Of a DNA stretch of 26,433 nucleotides, positions 7,516-14,576 are shown piece after piece (positions within the stretch are counted from its first letter, which is position 1; each line of letters begins with the position of its first letter). Both the position numbers and the translations under genes were made by a program. The notes under the pieces are model-generated. The model was not told the DNA's origin and ran no database searches. It saw only the letters and a program-made list of their open reading frames with translations. This DNA comes from an uncultured Collinsella sp. (GTDB lineage: Bacteria; Actinomycetota; Coriobacteriia; Coriobacteriales; Coriobacteriaceae): the NCBI GenBank assembly GCA_900762355.1, contig CAAFGE010000015.1, positions 1 to 26,433 of the forward strand. The letters run 5' to 3'.

Positions 7516-7556
7516 AAAACCTGCCAAAACAAACCTGTCCCTTTTTGGCAGGTTTT
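7516..7556 (+). terminator. Inverted repeat / terminator ahead of the ROK kinase
   Basis: Perfect 14-bp arms AAAACCTGCCAAAA (7516-7529) and TTTTGGCAGGTTTT (7543-7556) enclose a 13-nt loop containing CCTGTCCC. The A and T flanks make it a plausible terminator in both directions. It lies 54 nt ahead of the kinase ATG, so it separates the divergent units or attenuates a longer kinase leader. The CCTGTCCC loop resembles the REP-like palindromes elsewhere in the window. Confidence 0.6.
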
Positions 7557-7610
7557 TGCCTTGGGAGCGGTACCATACAGGCAATGTTTAAACGAGAAAG
7601 GTGGGCTCCC

Positions 7611-8564
7611 ATGGAACCTAAGCAGTACTACATCGGCATTGACGTCGGCGGCACTTCGGTTAAGGAGGGCCTGTTCGACGAGGACGGAAACCTGCTGGCC
7701 AAGGCCAGCGTGCCCACGCCTCCCATCGTTGACGCTGCGGGCTTTGCCGCGGTGACCGAGGCTATCGACCAGGTGGTCGCCAAAGCCCAGATTCCGCGGG
7801 CCTTTGTGGCGGGCATTGGCCTGGCCGTTCCGTGCCCCATCCCGGCATCGGGCGATGCCAAGGTCAAGGCCAACATTGCCATTAACCTGCCCGAGCTGAG
7901 GATCGCCATTCAAAAGCACTGCCCCGACGCGGTCGTTAAGTACGAGAACGATGCCAACGCCGCTGCCATGGGCGAGGCCTGGCTCGGTTCTGCCAAGGGC
8001 GTGCAGAACGTGGTGATGGTCACCATCGGTACCGGCGTGGGCGGCGGCGTTATCGTTAACGGCGACGTGGTATCGGGCGTTGTGGGTGCTGGCGGCGAGA
8101 TTGGCCACATGTGCCTGAACCCGGCTGAGGAGCGCACCTGCGGCTGCGGCGGTCATGGCCATCTGGAGCAGTATTCCAGCGCCACCGGCGTGGTGAGCAA
8201 CTACCTGGCCGAGTGCAAGAAGGCGGGCGTCGAGCCCATCGAGCTCACCGGCCCCTCCGATTCCAAGGACGTGTTCCAAGCCTGCCGCGAGGGCGACAAG
8301 CTCGCGCTGGCCGCGGCCGATACCATGGCCGACTATCTCGGCCGCGCACTGGCACTCATCGCTAACGTGGTCGACCCCGAGATGTTCCTGATCGGCGGCG
8401 GCGCCTCCGCCTCGGCCGATGTCTATCTCGATACGGTGCGTGAACGCTATCAGTGCTACGCGCTTTCTGCTTCGCGCGAGACGCCCATTAAGGTCGCCTC
8501 GCTCGGCAACGACGCCGGCATCATCGGTGCCGCCTACGTAGCCCTGCGCGCCGCCGGCAAATAG
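7611..8564 (+). CDS. ROK-family sugar kinase (probable glucokinase)
   Basis: A 317-residue cytoplasmic ATP-dependent hexose kinase. Residues 9-14 hold the phosphate loop (GIDVGGTSVK). ENDANAA includes the catalytic base D114, and GTGVGGG forms the second phosphate loop. The ROK zinc module runs from H166 (EIGHMC) to C177-G-C179-G-x2-G-H184. The usual last cysteine of CxCGxxGC is histidine here, which could still bind zinc. I chose the ATG at 7611 because of the AAAGGTGG Shine-Dalgarno sequence and because the protein then begins right at the first strand. Glucose is the likeliest substrate, but N-acetyl amino sugars or mannose are possible. It is divergent from the GntR-manA operon and may share its regulator. 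A TACCAT -10-like box sits at 7571-7576. Confidence 0.9.
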   Translation: MEPKQYYIGIDVGGTSVKEGLFDEDGNLLAKASVPTPPIVDAAGFAAVTEAIDQVVAKAQIPRAFVAGIGLAVPCPIPASGDAKVKANIAINLPELRIAIQKHCPDAVVKYENDANAAAMGEAWLGSAKGVQNVVMVTIGTGVGGGVIVNGDVVSGVVGAGGEIGHMCLNPAEERTCGCGGHGHLEQYSSATGVVSNYLAECKKAGVEPIELTGPSDSKDVFQACREGDKLALAAADTMADYLGRALALIANVVDPEMFLIGGGASASADVYLDTVRERYQCYALSASRETPIKVASLGNDAGIIGAAYVALRAAGK

Positions 8565-8566
8565 CT

Positions 8567-8625
8567 GGTGCAAGGGGGTCAGGTTACTTTGCACCAATAT
8601 GGTGCGAGGGGACAGGCTTGGCCCC
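8567..8625. repeat. Overlapping alternative hairpins between the ROK kinase and ppaC
   Basis: GGTGCAA (8567-8573) can pair with TTGCACC (8589-8595), but GCACCA (8591-8596) can instead pair with TGGTGC (8600-8605). A weaker GGGG/CCCC hairpin around GGGGACAGG follows (8608-8625). It lies just past the kinase stop codon. It looks like a REP-type palindrome cluster, and no T run marks it as a terminator. Confidence 0.5.
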
Positions 8626-8684
8626 ATGCTTGCCCCAAAATGTGCCGGGCCCCTTCCGTCTGCGAAGGCTCGGCATCGGCGTGC

Positions 8685-8690
8685 TACCAT
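8685..8690 (+). promoter_or_regulatory. Possible ppaC -10 box (TACCAT)
   Basis: GCTACCATAG is 38 nt ahead of the ppaC ATG. The same TACCATA string precedes the ROK kinase (7571) and comF (24032), each at a short distance from the start codon, and it fits the TANNNT pattern of GC-rich organisms. No convincing -35 box is seen. Confidence 0.35.
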
Positions 8691-8728
8691 AGCTACGTCC
8701 AAGTACACATATCAAGTGGAGGATATCC

Positions 8729-9652
8729 ATGGCAAACGTTCTTGTCTTTGGTCACCAGAACCCCGATAACGACGCCATCATGAGCGCCGTCGTCCTGTCT
8801 CAGCTGCTCAATCAGGTTGAGTATGCCGGCAACACCTACGAGGCCTGCGCTCTGGGCCAGCTTCCGGCCGAATCCGCCAAGCTGCTCGCCGACGCCGGCA
8901 TCGCCGAGCCCCGCGTGATCGAGTCCGTCGAGGCCGGTCAGCTCGTCGTCCTCACCGACCACAACGAGTCTGCCCAGTCCGTCGCCGGCCTTAAGGATGC
9001 CACGGTCTTTGGCGTTGTCGACCATCACCGTATCGGCGACTTCGAGACCGCCGGCCCGCTGCACTACATCTGCCTGCCCTGGGGCTCCAGCTGCACCATC
9101 GTCACCAAGCTCGCCGGCGTGCTCGGCGTTGATCTTTCCGACGTCCAGGCCAAGCTGCTGCTCTCGGCTATGATGACCGACACGCTCATGCTCAAGAGCC
9201 CCACCACCACCGATGTCGACCGCGCCGTCGCCGCTAAGCTTGGCGAGCAGGTGGGCGTCGACCCGGTCAAGTTTGGCATGGAGGTCTTCCTCACCCGTCC
9301 GTCCGGCTCCTTCACCGCTGCCGAGATGGTCGGCAACGACATCAAGATGTTCGAGCCCGCCGGCAAGAAGCTGCTCATCGGCCAGTACGAGACCGTTGAC
9401 AAGACCCGCGCACTCGGCATGATCGACGAGATCCGTGAGGCCATGCGCGCCTACGCCGCCGAGAAGGGTGCCGACGGCATCGTCCTGTGCATCACCGACA
9501 TCATGGAGGAGGGCTCGCAGGTCCTGCTCGAGGGCGAGACCGAGGCTGCTCAGAAGGGCCTGGGCATTGCCGACGAGCACGACGGCGTCTGGATGCCGGG
9601 CGTCCTCTCCCGTAAGAAGCAGGTCGCTGCCCCCATCATGGCCGCCTGCTAG
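8729..9652 (+). CDS. ppaC: Manganese-dependent inorganic pyrophosphatase (family II)
   Basis: Hydrolyses pyrophosphate to phosphate in the cytosol, pulling nucleic acid and protein synthesis forward. The 307-residue protein has the DHH-family metal ligands H9, D13 and D15 (GHQNPDND), D77, and the DHH triad at 98-100. Near the C-terminus is the substrate-binding SRKKQ (294-298). Length matches single-domain family II enzymes without CBS or DRTGG inserts, so adenine-nucleotide regulation is not expected. The ATG is preceded by GGAGGAT. It is a single-gene unit: a REP-like cluster lies upstream and a strong terminator lies downstream. Its codon use is strongly biased to GC-ending codons, as expected of a highly expressed gene. 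Confidence 0.96.
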   Translation: MANVLVFGHQNPDNDAIMSAVVLSQLLNQVEYAGNTYEACALGQLPAESAKLLADAGIAEPRVIESVEAGQLVVLTDHNESAQSVAGLKDATVFGVVDHHRIGDFETAGPLHYICLPWGSSCTIVTKLAGVLGVDLSDVQAKLLLSAMMTDTLMLKSPTTTDVDRAVAAKLGEQVGVDPVKFGMEVFLTRPSGSFTAAEMVGNDIKMFEPAGKKLLIGQYETVDKTRALGMIDEIREAMRAYAAEKGADGIVLCITDIMEEGSQVLLEGETEAAQKGLGIADEHDGVWMPGVLSRKKQVAAPIMAAC

Positions 9653-9671
9653 GTTTAGTTTACTAAACGCC

Positions 9672-9711
9672 ACGACCGGATCGCGGACGCCCCGCGCTCC
9701 GGTCGTTTTTT
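9672..9711 (+). terminator. Intrinsic terminator of ppaC
   Basis: ACGACCGGA (9672-9680) pairs with TCCGGTCGT (9698-9706). An inner CGCGG/CCGCG helix adds stability, and six T residues follow (9706-9711). It separates ppaC from the nhaA leader. Confidence 0.9.
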
Positions 9712-9777
9712 GTGCATGGCACCGCGTCGTCTCTTGGACAGGCGTGCCCGTGCCGTTGGGCAAATAATGTTCAACCT

Positions 9778-9886
9778 GTGGTTCCGCTTTTCGGCCACGC
9801 CTGCGTGCTTGTCGTGCAGGGTAGGCTAGATGCAAGCGTAATACGTTAGAGCGCGGCGCCGCCACTTGGGCGGGCCGTGCTTTTTT
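9778..9886 (+). promoter_or_regulatory. nhaA leader with attenuator-like terminator; candidate cation riboswitch
   Basis: Between the ppaC terminator and the nhaA ATG lies a structured leader. A hairpin at 9778-9798 pairs GTGG..CCG with CGG..CCAC. A helix GTGCTTG (9805-9811) with CAAGCGT (9833-9839) encloses a purine-rich loop, GGGTAGGCTAGA, flanked by TGCA repeats. Then comes a strong intrinsic terminator (9851-9886): GCGCGGC and CCGCC pair with GGCGG and GCCGTGC around one bulged G, followed by six T residues. A terminator inside a leader, 33 nt ahead of the ATG, is classic attenuation. Leaders of nhaA genes in other bacteria carry lithium (nhaA-I, nhaA-II) or sodium riboswitches. I cannot confirm the class by eye. 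Confidence 0.6.
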
Positions 9887-9919
9887 AAGACGGGAGCCTT
9901 CCCGTGAAAGGAGCCGCCC

Positions 9920-11278
9920 ATGGCAGCACCCGAGCAGCTGTTCAACGTCCGTGAGCGCAAGCGTTTTGAGCGTCACGACATCTGGGAGCGCATCGCCGAG
10001 AACGGCACGATTTCCGCCGCCGTCATGGTCTTCGCCGCCATCGCCGCCGTCATTTGCGCCAATACCGATGCCTACGAGGCCATCCATCACTTTTTGGAGA
10101 CCCCGCTGTATGTGGGTCTGGGCAACCTTACGGCCGGTCTCACCGTTGAACTTTTCGTCAACGACTTTCTCATGGCGATTTTCTTTTTGTTGGTGGGTAT
10201 TGAGCTTAAGTACGAGATGACGGTCGGCGAGCTCAAGAATCCGCGTCAGGCCATGCTTCCCATGCTGGCGGCCGTGGGTGGCGTCGTCGTTCCCGCCTGC
10301 ATCTACCTGATCTTTAACCATGCCGGCGCCCACAACGGTTGGGCCATCCCCATGGCAACCGATATTGCCTTCGCACTGGGCGTGCTGTCGCTTTTGGGCA
10401 ATCGCGTGCCCAACGGCGTGCGCGTGTTCTTCTCGACGCTCGCCATCGCCGACGACCTCATCTCTATCGCCGCCATCGCCATCTTCTACGGTCAGAGCCC
10501 CAATCCGTTTTGGTTGGGCGCCGCCGCGCTTGTGACCTGCGCGCTCGTGTGGCTCAACAAGACGCAGCATTACCGCCTTGCCCCGTATTCGGTACTGGGT
10601 CTGCTGTTGTGGTTCTGCATGTTCAAGAGTGGCGTGCACGCTACGCTCGCCGGCGTCATCTTGGCCTTTACCATTCCGGCCAAGTGCGGCGTCAAGCTCG
10701 ATAGCCTCACCGATTGGTTGGGCGAGTGCTTGCCGCTGCTCGATGACCGCTACGATGACGAGGCACACATCCTGGGCCAGCATGACTTTACCGTCTCGAC
10801 CACCAAGGTCGAGCGCGTCATGCACCGCGTGACTCCGCCGCTCATTCGTATGGAGCGTCTGATCTCCACGTCGGTCAACTTTGTGATCCTGCCGATCTTT
10901 GCGTTTGTCAACGCACAGGTTCGTCTGGTGGGCGTGGACATGAGCACGCTGCTGACCGACCCAGTGACGCTTGGCGTGTACTTTGGCATGCTGCTGGGCA
11001 AGCCGATCGGCATCTTTGGCATGACGTTCGCCCTGGTTAAGCTTAAGGCCTGCGAGCTGCCGCGCAACGTTAACTGGCACATGATCGCCGGTGTGGGCAT
11101 TCTGGGCGGCATCGGCTTTACCATGTCGATTCTTATCAGTGGCCTTGCCTTCCCGACGGCGCAGTTCGAGGTTCTTGCCGCGAAGGCTGCCATCCTTGCC
11201 GGTTCGGTCACCGCTGCCGTGCTCGGTATGATCTACATGAGCGTGGTCTGCAAACACCCCGCGCCCAAGGACGAGTAA
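9920..11278 (+). CDS. nhaA: Na+/H+ antiporter NhaA
   Basis: An inner-membrane antiporter that expels sodium or lithium in exchange for protons, controlling internal pH and salt. The family residues are present: D148 in ATDIAFALG, the ion-binding pair D178-D179 in LAIADDL, SGVHATLAG, and the conserved lysine in LLGKPIGI. About eleven to twelve hydrophobic segments are visible. At 452 residues it exceeds the E. coli protein (388). The extra length is an N-terminal cytoplasmic stretch of about 25 residues and a hydrophilic loop (LPLLDDRYDDEAHILGQHD region) before the last helices. The ATG at 9920 has an AAAGGAG Shine-Dalgarno sequence. The gene stands alone, behind a leader with an internal terminator that suggests ion-responsive attenuation, and is followed by a 15-bp hairpin. 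Confidence 0.95.
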   Translation: MAAPEQLFNVRERKRFERHDIWERIAENGTISAAVMVFAAIAAVICANTDAYEAIHHFLETPLYVGLGNLTAGLTVELFVNDFLMAIFFLLVGIELKYEMTVGELKNPRQAMLPMLAAVGGVVVPACIYLIFNHAGAHNGWAIPMATDIAFALGVLSLLGNRVPNGVRVFFSTLAIADDLISIAAIAIFYGQSPNPFWLGAAALVTCALVWLNKTQHYRLAPYSVLGLLLWFCMFKSGVHATLAGVILAFTIPAKCGVKLDSLTDWLGECLPLLDDRYDDEAHILGQHDFTVSTTKVERVMHRVTPPLIRMERLISTSVNFVILPIFAFVNAQVRLVGVDMSTLLTDPVTLGVYFGMLLGKPIGIFGMTFALVKLKACELPRNVNWHMIAGVGILGGIGFTMSILISGLAFPTAQFEVLAAKAAILAGSVTAAVLGMIYMSVVCKHPAPKDE

Positions 11279-11319
11279 GAGCGCGAAAACCGGGGCCAGA
11301 CATGCCCCGAAATACCCTC

Positions 11320-11549
11320 GTGTGCAAAAAACGCCGTTTGTGAGTACTGTCACAAACGGCGTTTCATTTTACGCACGAAAAATAATGGACATAATCATGC
11401 AATCAGTACGTTAACGAGCAATCGCTTGACTCCAATTTGGCGATGGCTACTGCCCCGAAAGGAAATTCAGACGTAAAAATGCCGATTTGGGGCCCGAATC
11501 GCTGCTACTAAAAAGGTAACAGTACTCATATTTGGCCTTTTTTGCACAC
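11320..11549. mobile_element. MITE-like AT-rich element, copy 1
   Basis: A 230-bp AT-rich segment in a GC-rich genome. Its ends are inverted repeats: 11320-11353 and 11516-11549 share GTGTGCAAAAAA and TGAGTACTGTYAC in inverted orientation, separated by nine unlike bases. The same ends, and a similar internal order (GCWACTAAA or TGTTACTAAA just inside the right end), occur in copy 2 at 26050-26266. It encodes nothing. No clear target duplication is seen. A non-autonomous mobile element or a conserved intergenic signal are the two options. Confidence 0.6.
11329..11364 (+). terminator. Terminator hairpin after nhaA
   Basis: A perfect 15-bp stem (11329-11343 with 11350-11364) has a 6-nt GTACTG loop, A-rich on the left and TTTCATTTT on the right. 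It can end nhaA transcription and uses the left end of the MITE-like element as its loop. Confidence 0.75.
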
Positions 11550-11559
11550 TGACCCTTTT

Positions 11560-11587
11560 GTTGCGCGGTTTTACCAAACCGCGCAAC
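11560..11587. terminator. 12-bp hairpin (GTTGCGCGGTTT)
   Basis: GTTGCGCGGTTT (11560-11571) pairs perfectly with AAACCGCGCAAC (11576-11587) around a TACC loop. It lacks a T run after the stem on the plus strand. On the minus strand it is followed by AAAAGGG, so it is not a classical terminator in either direction. Confidence 0.55.
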
Positions 11588-11600
11588 TGCTCGACGCTGC

Positions 11601-11699
11601 AAACGACCCTAAGCGGCAATCTGACGTTCAATTTCAAGGGCGCGACCAGAAGGTCAGCGCCCTTTCATTTCACGTCACCTTGCTCGCTTAGGGTCGTTT
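11601..11699. other. Nested hairpin element (GACC-AGAA-GGTC core)
   Basis: Perfect 15-bp outer arms AAACGACCCTAAGCG (11601-11615) and CGCTTAGGGTCGTTT (11685-11699) enclose an inner hairpin, AAGGGCGC with GCGCCCTTT, capped by GACC-AGAA-GGTC (11644-11655). The order of parts matches the element behind uppP at 1981-2070, including TTCAA before the inner stem and TTTCAT after it, while the stems themselves differ. It is also flanked by GACGCTGC direct repeats (11593-11600 and 11705-11712). It lies in the convergent gap between nhaA and the 84-aa gene. Confidence 0.65.
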
Positions 11700-11729
11700 T
11701 CGCTGACGCTGCCAAAACATCGGCGTTAA

Positions 11730-11762
11730 CCTAGTCGTTTAGGAACGTCCCCGACGACTAGG
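11730..11762 (-). repeat. REP-like hairpin directly after the 84-aa gene
   Basis: CCTAGTCGT (11730-11738) pairs with ACGACTAGG (11754-11762) around a loop holding TTTAGGAACGTCCCC. It begins at the base after the stop codon of the minus-strand gene. The loop core AGGAACGTC recurs in the inverted repeat at 19184-19241. There is no T run, so it is more like a repeated palindrome than a standard terminator. Confidence 0.55.
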
Positions 11763-12017
11763 CTATTCCACGGTTCCGTAGACACCGCCCCAGCCGTGGG
11801 CGGCTAGTGCCGAGTTGAGCTGGTCGCAAAGTGACTGGCGGTCGTAATAGCCGGGCGGCAAAAGGTTGACGATCTCCATGAGGTCGGGTGCCAGGTCCAA
11901 GATCTCGGCCTGCACAATCAGGTCCAAACGGTCGATGGCGTGGCGATCGTAAAACAGCCCGTCGACCAGGCGCTGCAGGTCGCTGAACTCCTCGGCCTGA
12001 AACGAACCGTACTCCAT
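11763..12017 (-). CDS. Conserved-looking hypothetical protein, 84 aa
   Basis: I do not recognise the family. The small, acidic 84-residue protein is rich in Leu, Asp and Glu, has no cysteine motif or membrane segment, and looks mostly helical. A distinctive C-terminal part contains LLPPGYYDRQSL, QLNSALAAHGWG and ends VYGTVE, which suggests a compact globular domain. An upstream in-frame ATG would give 104 residues, but a perfect AAGGAGG Shine-Dalgarno sequence sits six bases before the ATG at 12017, so the shorter form is preferred. It is divergent from the aminotransferase gene. Its stop codon is followed at once by a REP-like hairpin. It is likely cytoplasmic, with function unknown. Confidence 0.75.
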   Translation of the reverse strand: MEYGSFQAEEFSDLQRLVDGLFYDRHAIDRLDLIVQAEILDLAPDLMEIVNLLPPGYYDRQSLCDQLNSALAAHGWGGVYGTVE

Positions 12018-12128
12018 ACTGCCTCCTTGGGCGAACCGCGCAGCCATAAGGGCGCACGCAGCGGTGTCGTAATTCATTGCGATGGACTTAATCTATCACG
12101 GCTTCATAACGTTGCGGCGGTGGCGGTC

Positions 12129-12134
12129 TATACT
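12129..12134 (+). promoter_or_regulatory. Possible -10 box of the aminotransferase gene
   Basis: TATACT is 42 nt ahead of the aminotransferase ATG, in the divergent gap with the 84-aa gene. No good -35 match is found at 16-18 nt spacing. Confidence 0.35.
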
Positions 12135-12176
12135 TAGACGAACTGCAACGTACCGCTTCGCGAAAGGTCGCACCCC

Positions 12177-13481
12177 ATGCAGACGATCTACCAGAAGATG
12201 GAAACCACCGAACTCGATGCCGCAATCGAGGCGCTCAAAGCCGAGGCCGCCGAGGTCAAGGCCAAGGGCCTGGCGCTCGATATGGCCCGCGGCAAGCCGT
12301 CGCCCGCCCAGGTGGACATCTCGCGCCCCATGCTCGATATCCTCAACGCTAATGCCGATCTGCACGATGGCAACGTCGACTGCTCCAACTACGGCTGCTT
12401 CGAGGGTATTCCCTCGGCACGTAAGTTGGCAGGGGAGTTTCTGGGCTGCTCCGCCGAGCAGACGCTCGTGCTGGGTTCGTCGAGCCTGCTGATCGAGCAC
12501 GACATCGCCGGCATGTTCTGGCGTTGCGGCTCGTGCGGCAGCGAGCCCTGGGACGCCTACGAGGCCGCGCACGACGGCAAGAAGGTCAAGTTCCTGTGCC
12601 CCGTTCCCGGCTACGATCGCCACTTTGGCATCACCGCCGACTTGGGTATCGAGAACGTCCCCGTCGCGATGACCGACAACGGCCCCGACATGGACGAGAT
12701 CGAGCGCCTCGTTGCCGCCGACGATTCCATCAAGGGTATCTGGTGCGTGCCCAAGTATTCCAACCCTACGGGCATCACCTTTAGCGAGGACACTGTGCGC
12801 CGCCTGGTCGAGATGCCCACGGCCGCGCCCGATTTCCGCATCTTCTGGGACAACGCCTACTGCGTGCACGACCTGTACGACGAGACCGACGAGCTCGCAA
12901 ACATCTTTGACCTCGCTCGCGTGGCGGGCACCGAGGACCGCGTGGTAGCCTTTGCCTCGACGTCCAAGATCACCTTCCCGGGCGCCGGCATCGGCTTTAT
13001 CGGTGCGAGTCCCGCGGTCATCGCCGAGTTCTCCAAGCGCCTGAAGGCCGGCCTCATCAGCGCCGACAAACTCAACCAGCTGCGTCACGTGCGCTTCCTT
13101 CCCACCATCGAGGCGGTCAAGGAGCACATGAAAAAGCATGCCGAGTTCCTGCGTCCGCGCTTTGAGGCCGTCGAGCGCAAGCTCACCGAGGGCTTGGGCG
13201 ACACGGGCTGTGCCACCTGGACGCACCCCCGCGGCGGCTACTTTGTAAGCTTCGATGGTCCCGAGGGCTCGGCCCAGAAGGTCGCCGCGCTTTGCGCCGA
13301 CTTGGGCGTTAAGCTCACGCCAGCCGGTGCTACCTGGCCCTATGGCAAGGACCCGCGCGACACCAACATCCGCATCGCGCCGAGCTATCCCACGGTCGAG
13401 GACCTGGAGGCCGCGCTCGATGTGCTGGTGCTGGCCGTTAAGCTTGTCGCTGCCGAGCTTGCGCGTGCCGAGCGCGCCTAA
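12177..13481 (+). CDS. PLP-dependent class I aminotransferase (aspartate aminotransferase, Ic type)
   Basis: A 434-residue fold-type I aminotransferase that probably interconverts aspartate and oxaloacetate with glutamate and 2-oxoglutarate. The N-terminal part (LALDMARGKPSPAQVDIS, then YGCFEGIPSARKLAGEFLG) and overall layout match the Ic aspartate aminotransferases known from Corynebacterium and other bacteria. Cofactor residues are visible: N196 in SNPTG, D225 and Y228 in WDNAY, the Schiff-base lysine K264 in STSKITFPG, and the substrate carboxylate arginine in NIRIAPSYP. The start has a GAAAGG Shine-Dalgarno sequence nine bases upstream. It is a single-gene unit, divergent from the 84-aa gene and 66 nt ahead of the STAS gene. 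Aspartate specificity is inferred from the subfamily; other amino acids are possible. Confidence 0.9.
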   Translation: MQTIYQKMETTELDAAIEALKAEAAEVKAKGLALDMARGKPSPAQVDISRPMLDILNANADLHDGNVDCSNYGCFEGIPSARKLAGEFLGCSAEQTLVLGSSSLLIEHDIAGMFWRCGSCGSEPWDAYEAAHDGKKVKFLCPVPGYDRHFGITADLGIENVPVAMTDNGPDMDEIERLVAADDSIKGIWCVPKYSNPTGITFSEDTVRRLVEMPTAAPDFRIFWDNAYCVHDLYDETDELANIFDLARVAGTEDRVVAFASTSKITFPGAGIGFIGASPAVIAEFSKRLKAGLISADKLNQLRHVRFLPTIEAVKEHMKKHAEFLRPRFEAVERKLTEGLGDTGCATWTHPRGGYFVSFDGPEGSAQKVAALCADLGVKLTPAGATWPYGKDPRDTNIRIAPSYPTVEDLEAALDVLVLAVKLVAAELARAERA

Positions 13482-13547
13482 CGCCTAGGGCCCCGCAAGT
13501 TCGCGCCCAGTACTATCAGCACTCTCGATTCGCAAAGGAGCGTATAC

Positions 13548-13862
13548 ATGGATTTGGGTATTTCCACCAACCCCACGCCGGAGCTCTACACCATTAAGGT
13601 AACCGGCGAGATCGATATCTCTAACGCCGATAGCCTGCGCAATGCCATCGACCTGGCGCTCGAGCAGCCCACTGAGGCCGTTGAGCTCGATTTTGCCCAG
13701 GTGAGCTACATCGATTCGACGGGCATTGGCGTGCTCGTGGGCGCCGCACACCACGCGGTCGACCACGGCAAGCGCTTTAGCTGCACCAATGTGCAGCCCC
13801 CGGTGATGCGCGTGGTCCAGCTGTTGGGTGTCGACCAGGAGATTTCGATCACCGCTGCATAA
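13548..13862 (+). CDS. STAS-domain anti-sigma factor antagonist
   Basis: A 104-residue single STAS domain of the SpoIIAA/RsbV type. The phosphorylatable serine is S57 in YIDSTGIGVLVGA, and the N-terminal strand is TIKVTGEIDISNA. In this family an anti-sigma kinase phosphorylates the serine, and the unphosphorylated form releases a sigma factor. No anti-sigma kinase or sigma gene is next to it, so the partner must be elsewhere. The start is supported by AAAGGAG. A hairpin at 13907-13934 follows. The same fold is used by antagonists acting on non-sigma partners, so the exact target is open. Confidence 0.9.
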   Translation: MDLGISTNPTPELYTIKVTGEIDISNADSLRNAIDLALEQPTEAVELDFAQVSYIDSTGIGVLVGAAHHAVDHGKRFSCTNVQPPVMRVVQLLGVDQEISITAA

Positions 13863-13906
13863 TCTTTGCCCCCAAAAGGGTGTGCCGTTTGGCATATGTT
13901 TGTGAT

Positions 13907-13940
13907 GCGCTCGGACGTTTTGGCGTCCGGGCGCTATACT
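13907..13940 (+). promoter_or_regulatory. Hairpin after the STAS gene overlapping the tatA promoter region
   Basis: An 11-bp stem (13907-13917 with 13924-13934, one G-U pair) has a TTTTGG loop. A TATACT -10 box follows at 13935-13940 and could drive tatA from about 75 nt upstream of its start. A weak TCGGAC could be the -35 box, which would place it within the hairpin arm. The hairpin lacks a T run. Confidence 0.45.
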
Positions 13941-14015
13941 TGACCGAATGAATAGACGAGTTCCGGCCGAATGGCGCGGTGCGGGCTCGACTCACATCGA
14001 GCCTTGGAGGTATGT

Positions 14016-14576
14016 GTGTTTGGTATTGGAGAGGGTGAGCTCGCGATCATCGTGGTCTTCGGCTTTTTGCTGTTTGGCCCGGATAAGCTCCCGCAGATGG
14101 GCCGCACGATCGGCCGTGCCATCCGTCAGTTCCGCGAGACGCAGGAAAAGATGACGGCTGTTGTTCAGTCCGAGATTATCGACCCGGTGAGCGAGGCTGC
14201 TTCGGCGCCGGTCAAGCCCAAGAAGGCTGCTGCCGACGATGATTCCGATGCGGACGAGGATGCCGCCGAGACGGCTGCGCCCGCCAAGAAGGAGACCTTT
14301 GCCGAGCGTCGCGCCCGTCTTGCTGCTGAGAAGGCCGCAAGTGAGGGTGCTGCTGAGGACGAGAATGCTGCCGAGGAGACGGTGGCCGATGCCGCCGTCG
14401 AGTCCGAGCCTGCTGCAGAGCCGGAGCCGGAGCCCGAGCCGGCAGAGCCCACGACGGCTGACCTCTATGCCCGTCGTCCTCGCAAGCGCAAGGCCGTTGT
14501 CGACCAGCTCGCCCGCGAGCTCGAGGCCGAGGACGAGGCCGTTGCCGCCGACGTCCCGAAGGGAGGCGATGAGTAA
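14016..14576 (+). CDS. tatA: Twin-arginine translocase subunit TatA/TatB family
   Basis: The small pore or receptor subunit of the Tat system for folded protein export. Residues 6-20 form the N-terminal membrane helix (GEGELAIIVVFGFLLF), followed by the FGPDKLPQ hinge and an amphipathic helix (GRTIGRAIRQFRETQEK). The remaining 130 residues are an Ala/Glu/Asp-rich, probably disordered tail ending in a basic patch (RRPRKRKAVVDQLAREL). At 186 residues it is longer than usual TatA. The GTG at 14016 is chosen because GGAGG lies six bases upstream and the protein then begins MFGIGEGEL. Its stop codon overlaps the tatC ATG by one base, so the two are translationally coupled. The hinge reads more like TatA than TatB, but the length would also fit TatB. 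No second small subunit is in the window. Confidence 0.88.
   Translation: MFGIGEGELAIIVVFGFLLFGPDKLPQMGRTIGRAIRQFRETQEKMTAVVQSEIIDPVSEAASAPVKPKKAAADDDSDADEDAAETAAPAKKETFAERRARLAAEKAASEGAAEDENAAEETVADAAVESEPAAEPEPEPEPAEPTTADLYARRPRKRKAVVDQLARELEAEDEAVAADVPKGGDE

Noticed and set aside
8693..11353. An 886-codon open frame on the minus strand opposite ppaC and nhaA
   Set aside because: Its translation is low-complexity and His/Gly/Asp/Val-rich with no family motif, and it lies antisense to two well-supported genes. High GC leaves few stops in that frame.
12018..12077. A longer start for the 84-aa protein
   Set aside because: The AAGGAGG site sits just before the internal ATG, and the added 20 residues show no conserved-looking character.
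14016..14576. Calling the small Tat subunit TatB because of its long tail
   Set aside because: The hinge FGPDKLP and the amphipathic helix read more like TatA, and length alone is weak evidence. Kept as TatA/TatB family.
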